64,000 nt of DNA from Hyphomonadaceae bacterium (GTDB lineage Bacteria > Pseudomonadota > Alphaproteobacteria > Caulobacterales > Hyphomonadaceae). The translations under genes and the position numbers were made by a program. The first letter of the stretch is position 1. Every line of letters starts with the position of its first letter. The notes below the pieces were generated by a model. The model saw only the letters and a list, made by a program, of their open reading frames with translations, was not told the DNA's origin and did no database searches. This document shows positions 45,048 through 53,329 of this stretch, piece after piece. The stretch is from the NCBI GenBank assembly GCA_028285145.1, contig JANQQC010000033.1, positions 1 through 64,000 on the forward strand, read 5' to 3'.

Positions 45048-45614
45048 ATGCTCAAGCACATAGTTGTGTCCTTCATCATTGCGTTCGCAGCGTTTGGGAC
45101 ATCTGCAAACGCGCAACGCGGATACCTTAGTGAATCACGATTTGTCGGATATGAACCGGCTTCACCCGAAGGAGCACTCGTGCCAATTTTCTTTGAGCAT
45201 GAAAAGTACTACAACCGCGTTGTCTTAGATAGCGTAGATGAATTTTTGGCGGCGGATCTGATGTCGCAATTCAACGTTCAAAAATCAGTACTTCGAACTC
45301 TCCCATTTTCCCATGAAATGGCAAATCGGTCGCCAAATGGAGTCATACGCACTGTTCCTGCAATACGTTTGGAAGTGGTTACTCCTAGGTCTACCTACTC
45401 CTTGGATGCAGTTGAACGACCAAATAGGGATGTTTCACAAACTAGCAACATCATATTCCAGTCTGGAGCAGCGAGAACCATCGATAAGACATCAGAAACT
45501 GCACCTCTCACGGTCGATGTCCTAAAGAACACGTCGTTGACATTGTATTTCATCCACATCCCAACAGGTGAGCGGTTAGAAGTTTATTCCGGCCGATTTG
45601 TACGCATTAACTGA
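45048..45614 (+). CDS. secreted protein of unknown function
   Basis: This 188-residue protein from ATG 45048 follows AGGA. Its signal peptide (MLKHIVVSFIIAFAAFGTSA, cleavage near NAQ) leads to a mature beta-rich domain (GALVPIFFEHEKYYNRVVLD, IRLEVVTPRSTYSLDAVERP, APLTVDVLKNTSLTLYFIHI, GERLEVYSGRFVRIN). No cysteines, lipobox or known domain are visible. As with the gene before it (about 100 bases away), base composition is more AT-rich than the surroundings. The pair may be co-transcribed. It could be periplasmic or an exported island-borne factor; the function is unknown. Confidence 0.6.
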   Translation: MLKHIVVSFIIAFAAFGTSANAQRGYLSESRFVGYEPASPEGALVPIFFEHEKYYNRVVLDSVDEFLAADLMSQFNVQKSVLRTLPFSHEMANRSPNGVIRTVPAIRLEVVTPRSTYSLDAVERPNRDVSQTSNIIFQSGAARTIDKTSETAPLTVDVLKNTSLTLYFIHIPTGERLEVYSGRFVRIN

Positions 45615-45776
45615 CGTCGATTGAAAGCGTTTACCCAACGGCTCAACATCGCCCCAGAACGGTCGCTCATTGTTTCTGAAAGGTGAGCAAAGCGGTCATT
45701 AGGTCAACGAGTTAAAACGCGCCATCTAAGACGCTCGTCATATCTGCTAGAGGCACAGACCGAGACATGCAGGAAG

Positions 45777-47021
45777 CTAGTCCTGGTTATTCTGCTTCTC
45801 GAATGTCGAAGTGACGAAGTCGATGAAAGCTACCGCGGTTCCGACTGCTAGCCGTGCGTGTCTTGGTTCCAGGCCCCGGTGTCGACTGTCCCTCCCGTGA
45901 CCTGAGCCATACAAGCCGCGTAGCTCCGCCAAGTACTTCGTTACGGCAGATAAATTCCTGAGGATCAGACGGATTGTCTCCGCGCCTTTCGCTTCATCCG
46001 GTATTCCTTCCGGAACGAGCTTGAGTTCGGTCGTCACCATTTTCGTAAGTTTCGGAAGGTCTGCATTTTTAGGTACTTCAACGTTCAGCCGGTCCAGAAT
46101 GCTCTTGCAGCAGCTCTCCACCAACTCTTTCGCAGTTCCAATCGCGAGGGCAGGATCATTGTCGACCGCGTTTTCGACCCGCTCGATCTCTTTCTGCATC
46201 CAGCTTGCGTCCAAAGCATCAGCAACGCTCCTTGCTCTGGAAACAGACCGAGTGCTTGAGTCTCTTATGCGGCGCGGTACGAAGCGTGGGCGACCCGCGA
46301 TTCTTTCTTCTTCGATGAGAACCCAGCCTTCTCGCCGAAGCTGATCGTTGAACTGATTAACCAACTTTAGTGCATCGTTCCGATCAGGGCGAACGACCGG
46401 GTGAACGACTTCGCACAGAAACCGCAGAAACGTTTCGGTAGGGCACCCCACCAGATTGAAGCGACGATCACCGTATATCCAATCGTCTTCCCAGTCGTAG
46501 TTGTTGATACGGTGCTGCTAGACATCACCAGAGGCGGTGCTGAACCGACTGTCCGTTGAAGGTAGCGCTTCAAGATCGAATAGGCGCCCTAGAAACTCAA
46601 CATCACTAAGGCGGCCGCTCCAATCCACCTCGTCAAGCATCAATCCGTCGATCAAATTTCGTCGGGTTGCGGCGGAAAGTTCATCAACTTGCTCTCGCCA
46701 GTCGGCTTCGACGTCGACTCTCGGCGTTAGAGTTACGCTGAACCAATCGTTAGTGAACTTTTCAACGATAGGCTTCAGGCGGTTTTGGATTTGCTCTTCT
46801 AGTGCCTCTCGATAGCTTCCCAATTGGGCGAACTCGGCAGGGTCAATCTCAAGAAATATCGTCCAGATCCGCGTACCGCCGTCCCAATTGTCGAAGCCGG
46901 TTTCCTCTGCTGTCACCGTCGCCGACCGAAGAAGCGAGGCGGCTTCCGTCATCTCTTCCGCATCAAGCATCTTGGCCGCGGTTGCCAAGTAGAATTCAGG
47001 CTTTTCTTCGATGCGTTTCAT
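45777..47021 (-). pseudogene. abortive infection (Abi_C) family gene with in-frame amber stop
   Basis: Two open frames, 47021-46518 and 46451-45777, are in the same frame and separated only by a TAG at 46520-46518. Reading through gives 415 codons: an N-terminal half (KPEFYLATAAKMLDAEEMTE, TRIWTIFLEIDPAEFAQ, FSTASGDV), then [TAG]QHRINNYDWEDDWIYGD, then FLRFLCEVVHPVVRPD and the Abi_C domain (ALAIGTAKELVESCCKSILD, AETIRLILRNLSAVTKYLAEL, GLYGSGHGRDSRHRGLEPRH). Relatives have Trp at this position (DVWQHR), so TGG changed to TAG is the simplest explanation. Abi proteins are phage-defence factors that stop growth of infected cells. Here it is either inactivated, restored by suppression, or a sequencing error. 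Confidence 0.8.
46518..46520 (-). other. in-frame amber codon in the abortive infection gene
   Basis: On the coding (minus) strand the codon after GAT GTC is TAG, followed in frame by CAG CAC CGT. The 22 codons between this stop and the downstream open frame are sense codons with family-typical sequence (INNYDWEDDW). A single G-to-A change from TGG explains it. Confidence 0.85.
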
Positions 47022-47116
47022 CCGCGCATAGATAGTGATGCGGCGCGAAAAACTCCACCAGGGTGTGAGCTGCCAGCCTGACTTACCCTAGTCGCCATTA
47101 TGTCCGCTTCTGGGAT

Positions 47117-47332
47117 TTAGCGGTCATCCTCTCCGAGCTTCAAAAGGTTGCTCTCAGCCCCATTCAGTGCCTGAAGCGCCTCGCTGACAACCACGCGCAC
47201 TTTGCGGATCGCACGCCGCACATCATCCGGCTTCGACGCCGGTGCCTGACCCGGCAGAGCCGCGCTGATCGCGTCTTCGAGATGCGCGATGGCGTCGGCG
47301 ACTTTCTCTCTGGCGGTATCGAGATGGTCCAT
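47117..47332 (-). CDS. small helical protein of unknown function
   Basis: This is a 71-residue charged helical protein (LDTAREKVADAIAHLEDAIS, DDVRRAIRKVRVVVSEALQA, NGAESNLLKLGEDD) with no Cys, signal peptide or membrane segment. It is divergent from the DUF3489-DUF2924-recombinase cassette, with about 200 bases between them. Its position and amphipathic pattern suggest a small accessory or DNA-associated factor of the cassette, but that is inference. The ATG at 47332 is the only sensible start. The gene is short, so confidence is moderate. Confidence 0.5.
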   Translation of the reverse strand: MDHLDTAREKVADAIAHLEDAISAALPGQAPASKPDDVRRAIRKVRVVVSEALQALNGAESNLLKLGEDDR

Positions 47333-47465
47333 GCGTCAGACGAACGCTCGATTGCACAGCGCAGTCCAGACAGCAGCGGGTTTTTGTCGCTGCACCCGAT
47401 ATTCGACTGGACTTCAGATCAGTTTCGAGCGTCAGTGTTCCAAACAGGCGATGCACGCCTGACTT

Positions 47466-47511
47466 AGCCCGGCTGGTTCCGGGCTCGCCTCAGTGCAGCA
47501 AGAGACGCTGC
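47466..47511 (+). promoter_or_regulatory. two consecutive hairpins in the leader of the DUF3489 gene
   Basis: AGCCCGG (47466-47472) pairs perfectly with CCGGGCT (47479-47485). A second hairpin GCAGC (47495-47499) with GCTGC (47507-47511) follows. Neither is followed by a T-run, so they are not ordinary terminators. They lie 21-66 bases ahead of the DUF3489 start and may be an RNA structure or protein site. Confidence 0.35.
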
Positions 47512-47531
47512 GCAAGAGAAGAGGCGACACA

Positions 47532-47762
47532 ATGTCCAAATCAACATCCATCAATGCACCGCAGGCCGGCAGTAAGCTCGCAGCTCTTGTGAGGGGGCTT
47601 GGCGGGAAGGGCGCAACCCTTCGCGCTTTGGGCAAACAGCTTGGCTGGCAAAGCCACACCGTTCGGGCTGCAATGACAAGGCTGCGCCAGCGCGGTTATG
47701 AGATCGAGCGGATTCGCAAGCCTGGTGCTGTCTCCTCCACCTATCGCCTAAAGCGCTCATGA
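47532..47762 (+). CDS. DUF3489 domain protein (small HTH-like)
   Basis: This 76-residue protein from ATG 47532 (MSKSTSINAPQAGSK...) has the DUF3489 core: GGKGATLRALGKQLGWQSHT, VRAAMTRLRQRGYEIERIRK and STYRLKR. It reads as a winged-helix DNA-binding fold. In alphaproteobacteria it is commonly found just before a DUF2924 gene and a serine recombinase, as here. The stop overlaps the next start (ATG 47759), so the three genes are translationally coupled. A role as a recombination directionality or regulatory factor is plausible but undemonstrated. Confidence 0.8.
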   Translation: MSKSTSINAPQAGSKLAALVRGLGGKGATLRALGKQLGWQSHTVRAAMTRLRQRGYEIERIRKPGAVSSTYRLKRS

Positions 47763-48157
47763 TGAGCGAGCGCGTTGAACAGGTGTTGGCCATGGATCGA
47801 TCGGAACTCGTCTCGAAGTGGATCGAGATCATCGGATGCCCTCCGCCGCGCCGACTGTCGCGCGGCATGATAGCGAAGGTTCTAGCCTCAGAGCTGCAAT
47901 GGGAAGCCAGCGGTCGGTCGCGTGCACAGGTGTTGAAGTCGCTTCAGCGCGTGCTCGCCGCTTCGGAGAAAGACAAGCCGATCGCTGACGCCGGCAAGCG
48001 GTTGGTTCGGGAGTGGAATGGTCATGAGCACATCGTCGATGTCACGCGCGACGGTTACATCTGGAGAGGCAGGACCTGGAGGTCGCTGTCAGCCATCGCC
48101 CGGGAGATCACCGGTGCCAGATGGTCTGGCCCCCGCTTCTTCGGAGTCGAGGCATGA
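47759..48157 (+). CDS. DUF2924 domain protein
   Basis: This is a 132-residue protein matching DUF2924: LVSKWIEIIGCPPPRRLSRG, MIAKVLASELQWEASGRS, GKRLVREWNGHEHIVDVTRD, GYIWRGRTWRSLSAIAREIT and GARWSGPRFFG. The C-terminal piece is the typical small DNA-binding-like module of the family. It overlaps both DUF3489 (four bases) and the recombinase (four bases), a conserved cassette in which it is taken to assist the recombinase. The biochemical role is unknown. Start ATG 47759; a second ATG follows directly at 47762. Confidence 0.88.
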   Translation: MMSERVEQVLAMDRSELVSKWIEIIGCPPPRRLSRGMIAKVLASELQWEASGRSRAQVLKSLQRVLAASEKDKPIADAGKRLVREWNGHEHIVDVTRDGYIWRGRTWRSLSAIAREITGARWSGPRFFGVEA

Positions 48158-49671
48158 CCCTGGTTCGATGCGCCATATATACGAGGAAGAGCACGGATGA
48201 AGGGCTCGATCAGGCGTTCAACTCGCTCGATGCTCAGAGGGAAGCGTGTGAGGCTTACATCGCCTCCCAGCGTCATGAGGGCTGGAAAGCGCTTCGACAC
48301 AGATACGATGATGGCGGGCACTCTGGTGGCACGCTAGATCGACCGGCGCTGACGCGCCTCTTCTCGGAGATCGATGCGGGCCGGATCGACATGGTGGTCG
48401 TCTACAAGATCGACAGACTGACCCGGTCGCTCTCGGACTTCGCGAAGCTTGTTGATCGGCTGGATGCGGCCGGGGCTTCTTTTGTCTCTGTCACCCAGGC
48501 GTTCAACACCTCGACCAGTATGGGACGGCTGACCCTCAATGTTCTGCTCTCCTTTGCCCAGTTCGAACGCGAAGTCACCGCAGAGCGCATCCGGGACAAG
48601 ATCGCCGCGTCCAAGAAGAAGGGCATTTGGATGGGCGGTCGTGTCCCGCTTGGCTACGACAAGACCGATGCAGGACTCGTCATCAATGAGGATGAGGCCG
48701 AGACTGTACGAACACTCTTCCGGGCGTATCTGGCGCTTGGCTGCGTCCGACGGCTCCACGCTTTTGCTGACGAGCAGGGATTCCAGACCAAGACTCACAA
48801 AACACAGAAAGGCGAGGGGATCACAGGCACCGCTTTCTCTCGGGGCCGACTCTATCACCTCCTGAAGAGCCCGATCTATATCGGTCGGATCCCTCACAAG
48901 AACGAGACTTATGAGGGGCTCCATGACGCCATCCTGTCGGAGGAGATATGGGAGGCGGTCCAGGCGAAGCTCAAAGCCAATGCGGTGACCCGCTCGGCTC
49001 GATCCAATGCGGCGCACCGATCCCTGTTCGCGGGCAAGCTCTTCGACGGAACGAACCAACCGCTCACCCCGAGCCATGCAAATAAGTCGGGCCGACGATA
49101 TCGCTACTACAACAACGCGGAGTGGCGGCTCCCTGCCGAGGAGGTTGAGGCCGTCGTCCTCGGAGCAATCGCGGACGATGCTGAGATCCGCATCGCGCTG
49201 CAGCGTAGCGGACGGTCGGCTCTCCCCCAGGAAGAAGCGGTTCAGGCCATCCAGCGGATTATCATTGAAGAGGGTATTCTGACGATCCAACTGAACCTTG
49301 GCCTCATCGGAGGGCCTGAACACCATTCCATCAAAGCCCCGCTCTCGATGCGTCGGCGCGGGGTTGAGCGCAAACTGGTCCTGGATGGCGCGCCCGCTCG
49401 CAAGCCGGATCTTGTCCTGATCCGCAGAGTGCTGCGTGCGTCTAACTGGGTGAAGCGTTTGAAGGCCGGCGAGACAATTTCAGAGATCGCGAAGACCGAA
49501 AATGTCAGCCCAGAATACATCACCCACAATATCGATGCGGCCTTTCTGTCAGCGGAGATACTGGACGAGATCGCTGCCGGAGCGCAGCCCCCCAATGTGT
49601 CCGCAAAAGCGCTGACGCGGATGCGGATTCCGGCATGTTGGGAGACTCAAAGGACGCGGATTTTGCGCTGA
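48154..49671 (+). CDS. large serine recombinase
   Basis: This 505-residue recombinase has an N-terminal resolvase domain with catalytic Ser13 (CAIYTRKSTDEGLDQAFNSL). Further features are YDDGGHSGGTLDRPAL, VVYKIDRLTRSLSDFAKLVD and the helix LNVLLSFAQFEREVTAERIR. A recombinase domain (KGIWMGGRVPLGYD, LKSPIYIGRIPHKNETYEG) and a zinc-ribbon-like region (RYRYYNNAEW; few Cys are visible) follow. Serine integrases cut and join DNA at attachment sites through a covalent Ser link. The ATG at 48154 overlaps DUF2924 by four bases. It points toward tRNA-Ser, 377 bases downstream, a common integration target. The gene looks intact. Confidence 0.93.
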   Translation: MTLVRCAIYTRKSTDEGLDQAFNSLDAQREACEAYIASQRHEGWKALRHRYDDGGHSGGTLDRPALTRLFSEIDAGRIDMVVVYKIDRLTRSLSDFAKLVDRLDAAGASFVSVTQAFNTSTSMGRLTLNVLLSFAQFEREVTAERIRDKIAASKKKGIWMGGRVPLGYDKTDAGLVINEDEAETVRTLFRAYLALGCVRRLHAFADEQGFQTKTHKTQKGEGITGTAFSRGRLYHLLKSPIYIGRIPHKNETYEGLHDAILSEEIWEAVQAKLKANAVTRSARSNAAHRSLFAGKLFDGTNQPLTPSHANKSGRRYRYYNNAEWRLPAEEVEAVVLGAIADDAEIRIALQRSGRSALPQEEAVQAIQRIIIEEGILTIQLNLGLIGGPEHHSIKAPLSMRRRGVERKLVLDGAPARKPDLVLIRRVLRASNWVKRLKAGETISEIAKTENVSPEYITHNIDAAFLSAEILDEIAAGAQPPNVSAKALTRMRIPACWETQRTRILR

Positions 49672-50047
49672 ATCAGATTTCCCTGATCCCGCGGAATATC
49701 TTCCCTGTTCTTCGAATTTTATTCCCTGTTCCGTCTGAAGAATTCCCTGTTCGGGCAAGTAGGGAAATCGCCACATAAAGCCCTGTAATTGCGTGACTTT
49801 ATCCGGGAGATTCCCGTCAAAAATAGCGATACTTGCAGATTTTCCCTGCAAATGGCCGGTTATCAGGGAAAGCGCGCCCAAACCTGACCTGGAAATCGGA
49901 GACGAGAGACGCGGCACGGAAATGGGCTGATTGGAGACGAACAAGCGGAGAAAGACGGTCGAAGAACCCCTGATCCACGGTGTAAGTCGCGGAAACATCG
50001 GGACTTATTCGATGCGCTTATGAGTTGGTGGAAATCGGCAGACTGGC
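49672..50047. repeat. gene-free segment with phased TTCCCTG repeats next to tRNA-Ser
   Basis: This 376-base segment between the recombinase and tRNA-Ser has no convincing gene. TTCCCTG occurs in direct orientation at 49679, 49701, 49722 and 49743, i.e. steps of 22, 21 and 21 bases or two helical turns, and again at 49842. Inverted copies are CAGGGAA at 49864-49870 and a variant TAGGGAA at 49760-49766. The spacing suits binding of a protein array on one DNA face. It may be an attachment or accessory site of the recombinase; this is inference. Confidence 0.55.
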
Positions 50048-50137
50048 TGGCGGAGAGACAGGGATTCGAACCCTGGGTACTCGCGAGAGCACAACGGTTT
50101 TCGAGACCGCCCCGTTCGACCACTCCGGCACCTCTCC
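50048..50137 (-). tRNA. tRNA-Ser (anticodon CGA)
   Basis: The minus strand reads GGAGAGGTGCCGGAGTGG at the 5' end. An anticodon arm GCGGT-CTCGAAA-ACCGT gives anticodon CGA, followed by a long variable arm as expected for class II tRNA-Ser, GGTTCGAATCC in the T arm and TCTCTCC-G-CCA at the 3' end with CCA encoded. The acceptor stem pairs GGAGAGG with TCTCTCC (one G-T). The 3' end faces the recombinase island, typical of an integration site. Confidence 0.95.
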
Positions 50138-50221
50138 GCAAGCGGCTGCAATACGCTGGCGTATGACCCTATGCAAGCCTTGTCGTCATTGATGAGAAAC
50201 GCTGTGGTCGCGCAGCGACGC

Positions 50222-51493
50222 TTACTGCTCTTCCTGATGCACGGTCACGACGGTCTCGTTTCGAACGATCGTAAAGATCGCGCCCATGAACAGAAGCATC
50301 ACTGTCGTGTCGAAGACCGAGAAGAGGTAGGATTCGGTGAATGAGACAGTGACCGCGATGCCAGTGATCAGAAGGAAAAACGAGCGGGCCATGTTTTGCT
50401 GGCTCAACCAACCCATCACGTTTTGCCAGACGGCCCAGGCAACGATCAGGATTAGTAGGCTGAGACCCGCATAACCAAGGTGCACCTGTGTTTCCAGATA
50501 GGAGTTATGGAAGGAGAAGTTCGTTCCGAAGTCCTTGAAAGACAGTTCGAGAAGCGTTTGAGCCTCGCCAACATTATACTGCCAAAACCCGCCCGCGCCG
50601 ACGCCAAACCATGGCCTTTCAGCCGAAATCCGCGCTGCCGCATCCCACAACATTGTTCGGCCTGTCAGGGTCGAGTCTCTTTCGAGCGCCTCCAGAATAC
50701 TCGCAGTCAGAGAATTGTCGGGCGTATTCGAGAGAACCAGAGTAACCAGAAGGCCGATCGCTGCGAGCAATATGAGCATGAGCGACCGCAAGTGCGGGAT
50801 CGCACCAAAGCGTGACCAGAACAGCCAGACACCGGTAAGTGCGGTGATCGATCCAAGGCTGAATACGAGGTTGGTTGCAGAGTGCGCCGCCAGAATAAGC
50901 GCAAAGCCGGCCATTGCGATGGGGGCGGCGATCATGCGTAGAAGCCATGGATTTTCGTGATCGTAGGCAACCGCCAGAGCTGCGATGAAAGCAATGAGCA
51001 CCCGGTTGGCGTAGATGTTCTTCTCGTAGAAAATACCTGCCTCATAATAGGTGTTCATGTGAGGAACATGCACGACGATCAACAGCATTCCGACGGCAAA
51101 TATCGACTGAATGACCTGTCTCGGAGATAGTCGGACAGCTATGTAAACGGCGATCGCTGCCGTAAGCAGCATCATCAACCCAAACCGCAGCGCAGAGTTC
51201 GGTGCAGTGGACCAGAACATGGAAAGCGCCACGAGGAATGGCAGCGGCAGCAATGGCCAAGCTTTCAGCAGCACGGGCACGACTTCCCTGCGCCGCAGCA
51301 CGATCATGCCGGCGAAATACAATGCCAGCGGATAGAGGATCAGTTCGTTTCCGGGGAAAGTGACGAAGGTCGAAAGGAACCACAGTGCAACTATGCCCTG
51401 TTCCCAGAGTGGGCCAGATCGCGAGCGAACAATACGATGTGTAGCCGGCTGGTTCGGCACAAGCGGTTCGGGGGCGTAAGTGACAGTGCTCAT
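50222..51493 (-). CDS. O-antigen ligase family membrane protein
   Basis: This 423-residue protein has about ten to eleven hydrophobic segments and the Wzy_C/O-antigen ligase signature. It carries a large periplasmic loop with TLTGRTMLWDAAARISAERP, WFGVGAGGFWQY and NFSFHNSYLETQVHLGYAGL, in the second half. Such proteins ligate or polymerise polysaccharide on the periplasmic face of the inner membrane. Residue features of the family (Arg in GRTMLW, His in FHNSYLE) are present. It starts at ATG 51493 and is followed by tRNA-Ser. The sulfotransferase gene lies just upstream on the same strand (gap about 90), so both may modify surface glycans. The exact donor and acceptor are unknown. Confidence 0.85.
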   Translation of the reverse strand: MSTVTYAPEPLVPNQPATHRIVRSRSGPLWEQGIVALWFLSTFVTFPGNELILYPLALYFAGMIVLRRREVVPVLLKAWPLLPLPFLVALSMFWSTAPNSALRFGLMMLLTAAIAVYIAVRLSPRQVIQSIFAVGMLLIVVHVPHMNTYYEAGIFYEKNIYANRVLIAFIAALAVAYDHENPWLLRMIAAPIAMAGFALILAAHSATNLVFSLGSITALTGVWLFWSRFGAIPHLRSLMLILLAAIGLLVTLVLSNTPDNSLTASILEALERDSTLTGRTMLWDAAARISAERPWFGVGAGGFWQYNVGEAQTLLELSFKDFGTNFSFHNSYLETQVHLGYAGLSLLILIVAWAVWQNVMGWLSQQNMARSFFLLITGIAVTVSFTESYLFSVFDTTVMLLFMGAIFTIVRNETVVTVHQEEQ

Positions 51494-51582
51494 TACAATT
51501 TCAATCTATTCCCTCTTTCAGCAGCAAGCCATGTGCCGTTTCGTCAACGGTGTGATTTGTACGCTGAGAGACCGGTGACTGA

Positions 51583-53166
51583 TCAGCTATCTAAATCTAG
51601 AAAACCCTTTTCTTGCAATACATTAAGAGCTGGCTCCATATCATTTCTATAGCGTTTCCAACGGCCCACAGATGACGAATAAAGCGGCTGGCGCACCTGA
51701 ACTGAACTGGCTGTCGCCACAGGCGCGCTGTTTTGGTGGAAGTTGATACAGGTCGGATCCCATTCGAGGCCGCAAAACGCGATCAGACGGCGCGCCTCTC
51801 CTTCAAGGTCCGCAACGACACCTTCGTAGTGCACCTCGGTGAAGCGATCAGGCGGAAGAGCGTCTCGAAAGGCGGCCATCAGACCATCAAAGCCTGCGTA
51901 GTACTCAGCCGTCTGTTCCAGATCCAACGCGTAGTCATAGTAGGAGAACCCAGTCGCAAAGAGTTGTCTGTAATTGCTGAGGACACTGTCTGCCGGATGC
52001 CGACGCAGGCAGATAATCCGAGCATTCGGCAGAGCCTGATGAATGATTGCCGCGTAGAAGAAGTTCAATGGCATCTTGTCGATAAATCGCGGCGCTTGGC
52101 CGGCTACGCGTCGTGCAGACTTGATATAGCTTTCGCCAATGGCCTTCAGATCCAAATCTGAAGCCACCTTAAGGGTTTCCGGATCCAGCACGAAACGGGA
52201 TGGTGTCGTCGCTGCCCGCTTCAGAGCGAGAGCAAAGTCCGTTAGCTCGCCAGCAGAAACAATTTCAGGGTGGCTGGACAGTATCCGGTCGACCAGTGTT
52301 GTTCCGGTCCGCGGCAGCCCGATGACGAAGATCGGTGACGCGTCATGATATCCTTCGCTCTTGATCGATGTGGTCTCACGCGCTGCTTCGAAAAGCGCGA
52401 CATCTTTCACGCTTGCTGGCTTGAGTTCGGCCCGCTTCGCCGACTTGGCTTTTGCGAGCCATTGCATCGAAAGCGACGCGTCTTTGGCGTCTTCGTGGGC
52501 CTTGGCGATGGCATGGCCGATCTGCAGTTTCTGGTCAGGCTCGTTCAGTGTTTCAAAGAGCTCTGTCAGCTTTTTCAGTTCAACCGGGTTCGATGGGACC
52601 CGGCCCAGCTGCGATAGCGCTGCCCAGGCTTTCACATGCTGGCCGTCCAGGGCGAGCGTTTCACGGAGTGCGGCTTCGGCTGCTTCCAGCTTGCCGCTGA
52701 ACTGAAGCGCGGTCGCCAAATTGTACCAGTAGGAGGGGTTTTCCGGTGCCTGCTCTGTCGCTTTTTCGTAGAAGCCGACCGCTTTTTCATGCAGGCCAGC
52801 GCGGCTGAAGACGACGCCGATCGTATCGAGCGTATAAGCATCGAGAGACATTTGACGCCCGGCGCGTTCAGCGGCGTCTATGGCTTCTGCACGTCGGTTG
52901 AGCGCAATCAGGCTTCGCGCCTTCTGCGCATTGAATCGGCCTTCATCGGATATGGCCAGTGCCCGGTCGTACAGCTCACAGGCCTTTGCGTGATTGTCGT
53001 GATCTGCCGTGAGTATTCCCAATAGGTAAAACGCTTCGGACTGGCGCGGATCACGTTTCAGAACGTCAATACAGGCCGCGTGCGCTTGCTCGTAGCGTTG
53101 CGATTCGAGCGCGACCTTTGCTTGCTTCAGAAGATCGCTGATCAAAACAGGCGAGTGGGCGGACAC
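51583..53166 (-). CDS. TPR-repeat sulfotransferase
   Basis: This protein of about 527 residues has N-terminal tetratricopeptide repeats (residues about 10-240: YEQAHAACIDVLKRDPRQSE, DNHAKACELYDRALAISDEG, HEKAVGFYEKATEQAPENPS, LEAAEAALRETLALDGQHVK). A C-terminal sulfotransferase domain begins PIFVIGLPRTGTTLVDRILS (PAPS 5'-phosphosulfate loop), then AGELTDF, FIDKMPLNFFYAAIIHQALP and LRRHPADSVLSNY. It would transfer sulfate from PAPS to a glycan or peptide. GTG 53166 is chosen because GGAGG lies nine bases upstream; the longer TTG start at 53232 lacks this. It lies next to the O-antigen ligase-like gene. Substrate unknown. Confidence 0.87.
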   Translation of the reverse strand: MSAHSPVLISDLLKQAKVALESQRYEQAHAACIDVLKRDPRQSEAFYLLGILTADHDNHAKACELYDRALAISDEGRFNAQKARSLIALNRRAEAIDAAERAGRQMSLDAYTLDTIGVVFSRAGLHEKAVGFYEKATEQAPENPSYWYNLATALQFSGKLEAAEAALRETLALDGQHVKAWAALSQLGRVPSNPVELKKLTELFETLNEPDQKLQIGHAIAKAHEDAKDASLSMQWLAKAKSAKRAELKPASVKDVALFEAARETTSIKSEGYHDASPIFVIGLPRTGTTLVDRILSSHPEIVSAGELTDFALALKRAATTPSRFVLDPETLKVASDLDLKAIGESYIKSARRVAGQAPRFIDKMPLNFFYAAIIHQALPNARIICLRRHPADSVLSNYRQLFATGFSYYDYALDLEQTAEYYAGFDGLMAAFRDALPPDRFTEVHYEGVVADLEGEARRLIAFCGLEWDPTCINFHQNSAPVATASSVQVRQPLYSSSVGRWKRYRNDMEPALNVLQEKGFLDLDS

Positions 53167-53329
53167 GACGAACTGCCTCCAATACGGGTCGAAATTGCAC
53201 CAAGTGCTGCTTTTTTGCACCAAAGCTCGCAATCTTCCGACAAATAGCAGTTCATTACGCTCAAATCTTTTGCATTTCGTCTTCGGGTCATGACACTCGG
53301 ATTCAAGTCAGTCAGGGGAGCTTTTTCCA

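Noticed and set aside
46452..46517. Frameshift as the cause of the split abortive infection gene
   Set aside because: The distance between the TAG and the downstream frame is 66 bases, a multiple of three, and the codons between are family-like, so only a nonsense change is needed.
44023..50047. Direct repeat of the tRNA-Ser 3' end marking the far border of an integrated element
   Set aside because: I looked by eye for the T-arm/acceptor sequence (GGTTCGAATCCCTG and neighbours) through 44-50 kb and found no second copy, so the element borders remain undefined.
53167..53232. TTG start at 53232 for the sulfotransferase
   Set aside because: No ribosome site, and the GTG at 53166 has GGAGG at a suitable distance and begins just ahead of the first TPR helix.
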